From positions 1 through 11,851 of the forward strand of contig CAJLGW010000061.1 in assembly GCA_905206345.1 (NCBI GenBank): a stretch of DNA of 11,851 nucleotides, in the 5' to 3' direction. Below, piece after piece: positions 7,279 through 11,851 of the stretch (within the stretch, counting starts at the first letter, position 1; every line of letters starts with the position of its first letter). This stretch comes from an uncultured Sutterella sp. (lineage in GTDB: Bacteria; Pseudomonadota; Gammaproteobacteria; Burkholderiales; Burkholderiaceae_F). Under the pieces are notes generated by a model that saw nothing but the letters and a program-made list of their open reading frames with translations, did no database searches and was not told the origin of the DNA. Made by a program: the position numbers and the translations under genes.

Positions 7279-7284
7279 ATTGTA
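7279..7284 (-). promoter_or_regulatory. Candidate -10 box upstream of ihfA
   Basis: TACAAT on the minus strand matches the sigma-70 -10 consensus at five of six positions. It would give a leader of about 33 bases before ihfA. No convincing -35 box stands at 16-18 bases, so this is a candidate only. An ihfA promoter separate from pheST is known in E. coli. Confidence 0.35.
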
Positions 7285-7334
7285 TCAAAGAAAAACTTTT
7301 CCTTTGATTTTCTTTGATTTTTTTTACATCTTTT

Positions 7335-7376
7335 AAGGGCTAAGGATATGAATTATTCTTCACACCCAAAGCCCTT
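7335..7376. repeat. Inverted repeat in the pheT-ihfA gap
   Basis: AAGGGCT (7335-7341) and AGCCCTT (7370-7376) are perfect inverse complements around a 28-base spacer that itself contains a small TGAA/TTCA pair. Neither side is followed by a good T-run, so it is not a standard terminator. The 156-base gap between pheT and ihfA holds no gene; besides this it has a repeated CTTTGATTTT motif and the ihfA -10 candidate. Confidence 0.5.
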
Positions 7377-7395
7377 TCAGTTAAAGCTTCAAGCC

Positions 7396-9813
7396 TTATT
7401 GACGCAACATGGCGCCGGCAGCTTCCAAGGCTTCGATCGCAGCCTTTAAGGCAGCATCGGCATCGTCACCGGAGAAGGTTTCTTCGGTCGGTTGCAACAC
7501 CAAGTGGAAAGCCATGCTGGCCTTGGCCTCTTGCCCTTCTTCTGCAGCCATGTGATAAAGGTCAAATAAGCACAAGGATTCAAATGCCTTCAAACGCGTA
7601 TCCGTTTGAGCAGCCTTTTCCACGGCTTCTTGCAATTGGCTAAACGTCACCGTGGCGGGCACCACCACACTGATGTCACGCAAAACGGGTTGGAACTTAC
7701 TCACGGCTTCATGCCACGGCACCATCGTCGTTAACATGGGTTCAACGTCGATTTCAAAAACGACCGGCGCGTGCGGCAAGCCGTACGTTTGTTGCAACTT
7801 CGGATGCAATTCACCAACAAAACCGATTTCCTTGCCATTTAAGACGATGGCAGCGCTGCGACCCGGGTGCAAAGCGGGGAAGCTCTTAGCAACAAACTCG
7901 GCCTTTAACGGTGCCAACAAGCGTTCAACGTCGCCCTTGCCATCAAAGAAGTCCACGCTACGCGTGGCCACGGCCCATTGTTCACCCATGGCATCGCCAT
8001 AGAGCAAACCGGCAATACGCACGGGTTGACGAACACCCTTGACGCTCCATTCAGTCGTCACAACACTTTCGTCACGTAAGAAAACACGACCCACTTCAAA
8101 GAGCTTGGCGCTCGTGACCTTACGGTTGAGGTTGTATTTCAAAATATCGACCAAGCCACCGATCATTTGCGTACGCATCACGGACAATTGGCTAGCGATC
8201 GGGTTGAGCAAGCGAATCGGATTCGTATTGCCAGCGAAATCCTTTTCCCAAGCTTCCGGAACGAAACTAAAGTTCACCAATTCTTGGTAACCGAGGTTAG
8301 CCAATTGACGACGAAGGTCATGTGCGCGACGCGTACCTTCAGGGCGCATCTTCATGGCTGCACGAGCCATCGGCGGCACGTCAGGCAACTTTTCGTAACC
8401 CACCAAACGGGCCACTTCTTCAATCAAATCTTCTTCGATTTCGATATCGAAACGGTAGGTCGGAGACTTCACGCTAAAGACGTCATTTTCAAGCGTGAAT
8501 TCAAAGCCCAAGCGCTTGAAGCACTCAGCCATCGTTTCCGTTGAGATGTCCATGCCGATCACCTTACGGGCACGATCAGCACGCATCGTCACCACTTCAC
8601 GAGCAGGCAACTGAGTCACAGCGTCAATCACGGGGCCCACCTTCGTGTCAGCCGTACCGCAGATATCAATGACCAAACGCGTCACGTATTGCAACACGTC
8701 TTCGGTAATACCGAAGTCAACACCGCGTTCATAACGGTAAGCGGCGTCGGTGGAGAAATTCAAACGACGGCAACGACCTTGAATGGCCTTTTGATGCCAG
8801 AAAGCCGATTCAATCGAAATGCAAGTCGTCTCATCGGTCACCTTCGTGTCTTCGCCACCCATGATGCCGGCCAACACCTTCGGGCCGTTGGCATCACAAA
8901 TCACACCAAAGTACGGATCCAATTGAACCGTTTGACCATTCAAGAGTTCAATCTTTTCGCCTTCCTTGGCCCAACGAACCGTGTACTTGCCGCCGGCAAT
9001 CTTTTGAGCATCGCTAAAGTGCGTGGGAACACCCATTTCCAACATCACATAGTTGGAGATGTCAACCAAAGCGGAAATACTGCGTTGACCACTGCGTTCC
9101 AAACGATCCTTCATCCATTGCGGAGTCGGAGCCTTCATGTTGATGTTGTCGATACGACGCGTCGTGTAACGACCGCACAAGTCAGCTGCTTGCACATCCA
9201 ATTCGATCTTCGTATCGGAATTGGCTTGAACCGCTTCAATCTTGGGGAAGCGCACATCAGCACCCGTGACAGCATGCAAGTCACGAGCAACACCCACCAT
9301 GGACAAAGCATCACCACGGTTAGGTGTTAACTTAATTTCAATCTTCTTGTCATCTAAATGACAGGCCTTGCGGATGTCTTCACCGATCGGAAGATCGTCG
9401 GGCAAAATCCACAAACCGGAATGGTCTTCCGTGATACCCAATTCACGAGCAGAGCACAACATGCCTTGAGAGAGCACGCCACGCATCTTGGCTTCTTTAA
9501 TCTTGAAGTCGCCCGGCAACACAGCACCAATCATGGCGCACGGCACCTTGATCCCAGCGCACACGTTCGGTGCACCGCAGACGATTTGCAATAAGGACTC
9601 TTGACCGACATCGACTTCACAGATGTGCAAGTGGTCAGAGTTTTCATGATCGCGGCAGGAGATGACCTTAGCGACAACGATACCGGTAAAGGCAGGAGCC
9701 ACAGAATTGACTTCTTCAACTTCCAAACCGGCCATCGTCATGGCTTCACACAACTCGTCGGAGGTCAATTCCGGATTGATATAGGAGCGTAACCAACTTT
9801 CAGAAAATATCAT
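7396..9813 (-). CDS. pheT: Phenylalanyl-tRNA synthetase beta subunit
   Basis: The large subunit of the cytoplasmic alpha2-beta2 enzyme that charges tRNA-Phe; beta binds tRNA and carries the editing site that removes mischarged Tyr. Its 805 residues are close to the 795 of E. coli. In order one sees the N-terminal FSESWLRSYINP block, the OB-fold tRNA-binding region (about 40-150, with the IVCGAPN and IGAVLPGDFKIK motifs), the B3/B4 editing region (about 210-390), the B5 domain with YRFDIEIEEDLIEEVAR, the catalytic-like core, and the C-terminal anticodon-binding FDX-ACB fold (from about 710, with KFQPVLRDISVVVP). No gap or frameshift is seen. The start ATG has AAAGAGAAAAGA just ahead. It lies 36 bases after pheS, with no terminator between, so the two are co-transcribed. 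Confidence 0.97.
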   Translation of the reverse strand: MIFSESWLRSYINPELTSDELCEAMTMAGLEVEEVNSVAPAFTGIVVAKVISCRDHENSDHLHICEVDVGQESLLQIVCGAPNVCAGIKVPCAMIGAVLPGDFKIKEAKMRGVLSQGMLCSARELGITEDHSGLWILPDDLPIGEDIRKACHLDDKKIEIKLTPNRGDALSMVGVARDLHAVTGADVRFPKIEAVQANSDTKIELDVQAADLCGRYTTRRIDNINMKAPTPQWMKDRLERSGQRSISALVDISNYVMLEMGVPTHFSDAQKIAGGKYTVRWAKEGEKIELLNGQTVQLDPYFGVICDANGPKVLAGIMGGEDTKVTDETTCISIESAFWHQKAIQGRCRRLNFSTDAAYRYERGVDFGITEDVLQYVTRLVIDICGTADTKVGPVIDAVTQLPAREVVTMRADRARKVIGMDISTETMAECFKRLGFEFTLENDVFSVKSPTYRFDIEIEEDLIEEVARLVGYEKLPDVPPMARAAMKMRPEGTRRAHDLRRQLANLGYQELVNFSFVPEAWEKDFAGNTNPIRLLNPIASQLSVMRTQMIGGLVDILKYNLNRKVTSAKLFEVGRVFLRDESVVTTEWSVKGVRQPVRIAGLLYGDAMGEQWAVATRSVDFFDGKGDVERLLAPLKAEFVAKSFPALHPGRSAAIVLNGKEIGFVGELHPKLQQTYGLPHAPVVFEIDVEPMLTTMVPWHEAVSKFQPVLRDISVVVPATVTFSQLQEAVEKAAQTDTRLKAFESLCLFDLYHMAAEEGQEAKASMAFHLVLQPTEETFSGDDADAALKAAIEALEAAGAMLRQ

Positions 9814-9849
9814 TTCTTTTCTCTTTGATAATTGACGAACAACGAACCA

Positions 9850-10869
9850 TTAACGATTGAATTGCTTCAAGAAGCGCAAATCGCCTTCGAAGAACAAGCG
9901 CAAATCGTCAATACCGTAACGCAACATCGTCAAGCGTTCCAAACCGGAACCGAAAGCAAAACCGATGTACTTTTCAGGATCTAAACCGTAGTTGCGAACC
10001 ACATTCGGGTGCACTTCACCAGCGCCCGAGATTTCCAACCAACGACCCTTCTTCGGACCACTCGTGAACATCATGTCCACTTCAACGGAGGGTTCCGTGA
10101 ACGGGAAGTAGCTCGGACGGAAACGAACAACCAAATCTTCCGTTTCAAAGAAACGACGCAAGAAGTCGGTGTAAACACCCTTCAAGTCAGAGAAACTCAC
10201 GTTGGTATCAATCCAAACGCCTTCGACTTGGTGGAACATCGGAGAGTGCGTAGCGTCGCTATCAACACGGTACGTACGGCCCGGAGCGATGACCTTGATC
10301 GGAGCTTGGTGCGTACGGGCGTAGCGCACTTGCATGGGAGAGGTGTGCGGACGCAACGGCAACAACTTACCCGTTTCATCCTTCATGTCCACGTAGAACG
10401 TATCTTGCATGGAACGAGCCGGGTGATTGGGCGGATTGTTCAATGCCGTAAAAGAGTACCAGTCCGTTTCGATTTCGGGGCCGTCAGCAACGTCAAAACC
10501 GATGGAAGCAAAGATTTCTTCAATACGCATTTGCGTGGCAATCACCGGGTGAATGCCGCCTTGCGGATACTTACGACCGGGTAAAGTCACGTCAAGGGCT
10601 TCTGCCGCTAAACGAGCGGCTAACTTTTCGTTAGCCAATTCTTCACGACGAGCTTCGAGCGCTTGCTCGATTTCGCGCTTGGCAGCGCCTAACGCTTGAC
10701 CCATTTCACGCTTTTCTTCGGGCGTCAACTTGGACAAACCCTTCATCAAAGCCGTGATGGAACCCGTTTTCCCTAAAAACTTCGCCTTGGCATCTTCCAA
10801 AGCTGCCGGTGCAGCCGCTTGAGCAAAAGCGCTCTTGGCCTCGGCGACAATTTGCGACAAATCTTGCAT
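9850..10869 (-). CDS. pheS: Phenylalanyl-tRNA synthetase alpha subunit
   Basis: The catalytic subunit of the class II phenylalanyl-tRNA synthetase, activating Phe with ATP and transferring it to tRNA-Phe together with PheT. At 339 residues it is close to the 327 of E. coli. The N-terminal 80 or so residues form the expected Ala/Glu/Lys-rich coiled coil. The class II core follows, with HPARSMQDTFYV, the motif-2 region SPMFHQVEGVWID, and motif 3 within FAFGSGLERLTMLRYG near residues 304-319; the FAFG alanine (about 305) is at the place of E. coli Ala294 in the Phe pocket. The C-terminus DLRFLKQF is typical. The Shine-Dalgarno sequence is weak (AAGAT). A strong -10 box lies 34 bases upstream. 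Confidence 0.97.
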   Translation of the reverse strand: MQDLSQIVAEAKSAFAQAAAPAALEDAKAKFLGKTGSITALMKGLSKLTPEEKREMGQALGAAKREIEQALEARREELANEKLAARLAAEALDVTLPGRKYPQGGIHPVIATQMRIEEIFASIGFDVADGPEIETDWYSFTALNNPPNHPARSMQDTFYVDMKDETGKLLPLRPHTSPMQVRYARTHQAPIKVIAPGRTYRVDSDATHSPMFHQVEGVWIDTNVSFSDLKGVYTDFLRRFFETEDLVVRFRPSYFPFTEPSVEVDMMFTSGPKKGRWLEISGAGEVHPNVVRNYGLDPEKYIGFAFGSGLERLTMLRYGIDDLRLFFEGDLRFLKQFNR

Positions 10870-10902
10870 AGTATCTTGATTTTTTGGTCAAAGAAAAAAC
10901 TT

Positions 10903-10908
10903 ATTATA
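10903..10908 (-). promoter_or_regulatory. -10 box of the pheST promoter
   Basis: A perfect TATAAT on the minus strand, 34 bases before the pheS ATG, giving a predicted start near 10896 and a leader of about 27 bases. No good -35 hexamer stands at 16-18 bases, so an activator or other contacts may help. The leader is too short for a pheM-like attenuator peptide and terminator as known in E. coli. The upstream part of this promoter region comes within about 30 bases of the mobile-element end. Confidence 0.55.
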
Positions 10909-10966
10909 GCCTCTGAAATGACGATTTTCCTATGATTTTTCTAAGAATTTTCGATTTTTACAGCAA

Positions 10967-11005
10967 CCTCCGTAAAGCCCCTGTTTTCAAACGGGGGATA
11001 TGAGG
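10967..11005 (+). repeat. Left-end hairpin 1 of the IS element
   Basis: CCCCTGTT (10978-10985) pairs with AACGGGGG-type bases (10990-10997), with one T-G pair and a tiny TTCA loop. The flanking CCTC (10967-10970) and GAGG (11002-11005) add four pairs below an internal loop. Such imperfect subterminal hairpins are what the TnpA transposase of this family recognises on single-stranded DNA. The stem has no T-run after it, so a terminator is less likely. Confidence 0.5.
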
Positions 11006-11007
11006 AG

Positions 11008-11025
11008 CAAAGTCGTAAGACTTTG
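11008..11025 (+). repeat. Left-end hairpin 2 of the IS element
   Basis: CAAAGTC (11008-11014) pairs perfectly with GACTTTG (11019-11025) around a GTAA loop. It stands three bases after the first hairpin and 55 bases before tnpB. It may be part of the transposase-recognition structure or of the tnpB leader. Confidence 0.5.
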
Positions 11026-11080
11026 TAAATCTACCAGTCGAAAAAATCGTTGATTGATCTCTATTGATAAAATTAAAGCT

Positions 11081-11851
11081 ATGGAACTGATGCTCAACTA
11101 TTCTTTCGAACTGAAACTCAACACGACCCAACGGCGTTTCTTAAGTCAAACGGCGGGAGCGGTGCGTTTCGTTTGGAATCATTTTCTAGCTGAGCAAAAA
11201 GCCATTCAAGAATCCCGCATCACCATCTATCACCAAAATAAAGAACGCGTTGAACAAGGACTAGATCCCTTGCCTCAACCGTCCTTGCTCTCCTTTAACG
11301 AGTGTTGCAAAGCGCTCACCGCTCTTAAACGAACGGAAGGTACTCAATGGTTAAATCAACCCATTGCGCAAGCCTTGCAACAAACGTTGCGTGATCAAGA
11401 TCGTGCCATTCGAGAATCCTTTAAGAATGGCAAAGGTTTTCCACGTTTTAAGTCCAGAGATCATGGTGATAGTTTCCGATTGCCTCAACCTAAAAGTGAA
11501 GACATTGACGAAGCCAACGCTCGCGTCTTTGTCCCGAAGTTAGGGTTTGTGCGCTATCGGAAAAGTCGAGACACGGCCGAAGGGCTTGTTCGTCAAGTAA
11601 CGATCAAGCGCGATGGGACGAAGTGGTTTGTGGTGATCACGAAGTTGATCATAAACTACCAACCGCTTGAGACGCTTGCCGGTGAATGTGGGATTGATTT
11701 GGGCGTTGCCCAAACCGTCACCACCTCAGAGGGCAAGGTCTATCAAATCGATATCGATCGCATCAAGGCCATTGAAAAGCAAATTGCTCAAAAGCAGGGT
11801 TCATCACACTTTAGCGTGAAAGTTGTAAAACCCAAGCAAAAAGTGGTAACA
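11081..11851 (+). CDS. tnpB: TnpB (OrfB) of IS200/IS605 family, N-terminal 257 codons, partial
   Basis: The open frame runs to the window edge without a stop. The N-terminal part has the TnpB landmarks in order: the YSFELKLNTTQ start block, QTAGAVRFVWNHFL (about 24-37), LTALKRTEGTQWLN, the QALQQTLRDQDRAI helix, and GFPRFKSR ahead of a beta-rich region. GIDLGVAQT (204-212) begins the RuvC-like nuclease, with the first catalytic residue Asp206. Members act as RNA-guided DNA nucleases that help the element persist. The second and third RuvC residues and the zinc finger lie beyond the window, so activity cannot be judged. ATG at 11081 is used; Met4 (11090) fits the family N-terminus equally well, and neither has a strong Shine-Dalgarno sequence. 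The gene points away from pheS. It has no frameshift in the visible part. Confidence 0.9.
   Translation, partial: MELMLNYSFELKLNTTQRRFLSQTAGAVRFVWNHFLAEQKAIQESRITIYHQNKERVEQGLDPLPQPSLLSFNECCKALTALKRTEGTQWLNQPIAQALQQTLRDQDRAIRESFKNGKGFPRFKSRDHGDSFRLPQPKSEDIDEANARVFVPKLGFVRYRKSRDTAEGLVRQVTIKRDGTKWFVVITKLIINYQPLETLAGECGIDLGVAQTVTTSEGKVYQIDIDRIKAIEKQIAQKQGSSHFSVKVVKPKQKVVT

Larger units (their letters stand above)
10962..11851 (+). mobile_element. IS200/IS605-type element, left part (cut by window end)
   Basis: The element is called from a tnpB frame preceded by about 120 bases of hairpin-rich non-coding DNA, as at IS200/IS605-family left ends. No tnpA is seen, so it may be a tnpB-only element moved in trans. 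The left boundary is inferred: TTAC at 10958-10961 could be the target tetranucleotide that such elements insert after, since the family makes no target duplication and has no terminal inverted repeats. The right end, which would hold the guide-RNA (omega RNA) scaffold, is outside the window. Confidence 0.55.

Noticed and set aside
8689..9330. 213-codon plus-strand frame opposite pheT
   Set aside because: It is antisense to a clearly conserved gene, its composition reflects reverse-complemented pheT codons, and it has no convincing ribosome binding site.
10009..10584. 191-codon plus-strand frame opposite pheS
   Set aside because: It is antisense to conserved motif regions of pheS and has an Arg/His/Val-rich composition typical of shadow frames.
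10967..11025. Left-end hairpins as a riboswitch or CRISPR-like repeat
   Set aside because: There are only two unlike hairpins with no regular spacing or repeated unit; an IS200/IS605 left end explains them better.

Overview
The window looks like chromosomal DNA from a betaproteobacterium of the order Burkholderiales. The minus-strand order pheS-pheT-ihfA-merR-tRNA-Pro is a familiar betaproteobacterial arrangement, and the plus-strand block rph-rdgB-hemW also occurs in this class. The moderate GC content and CAA/TTG-rich codon use, unlike high-GC Burkholderiales, would fit a host-associated family such as Sutterellaceae. That family assignment is inference from general knowledge, not from a search.

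Left part (1-5017, plus strand): a 224-residue soluble protein with beta-propeller-like repeats, then RNase PH, the XTP/dITP pyrophosphatase RdgB, the radical-SAM heme chaperone HemW (4-base overlap with rdgB), and after 40 bases a Na/Pi-cotransporter-family membrane protein with a C-terminal helical cytoplasmic part. Gaps are short and no terminator lies inside the block, so it probably forms one operon or two closely placed ones. Functions span tRNA 3'-end trimming, nucleotide-pool cleaning, heme delivery and phosphate transport.

Middle (5016-5764): a tRNA-Pro(GGG) gene on the minus strand with encoded CCA, its own promoter and a Rho-independent terminator; then an AT-rich stretch carrying one small lipoprotein gene of unknown function and a long inverted repeat; then the terminator of the merR transcript.

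Right part (5765-10869, minus strand): pheS and pheT (both subunits of phenylalanyl-tRNA synthetase), ihfA (IHF alpha) and a MerR-type regulator with an unusually long acidic C-terminal extension. A perfect TATAAT box lies just upstream of pheS, and a weaker promoter candidate upstream of ihfA.

Far right (about 10962-11851): the left part of an IS200/IS605-type element, with two hairpins and the first 257 codons of a divergently oriented tnpB (RNA-guided nuclease family), cut by the window edge. Most of the window is conserved housekeeping DNA. The less ordinary points are the MerR extension, the lipoprotein insert next to tRNA-Pro, and the mobile element placed against the pheST promoter. 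I did not find convincing evidence of a new multi-gene system.
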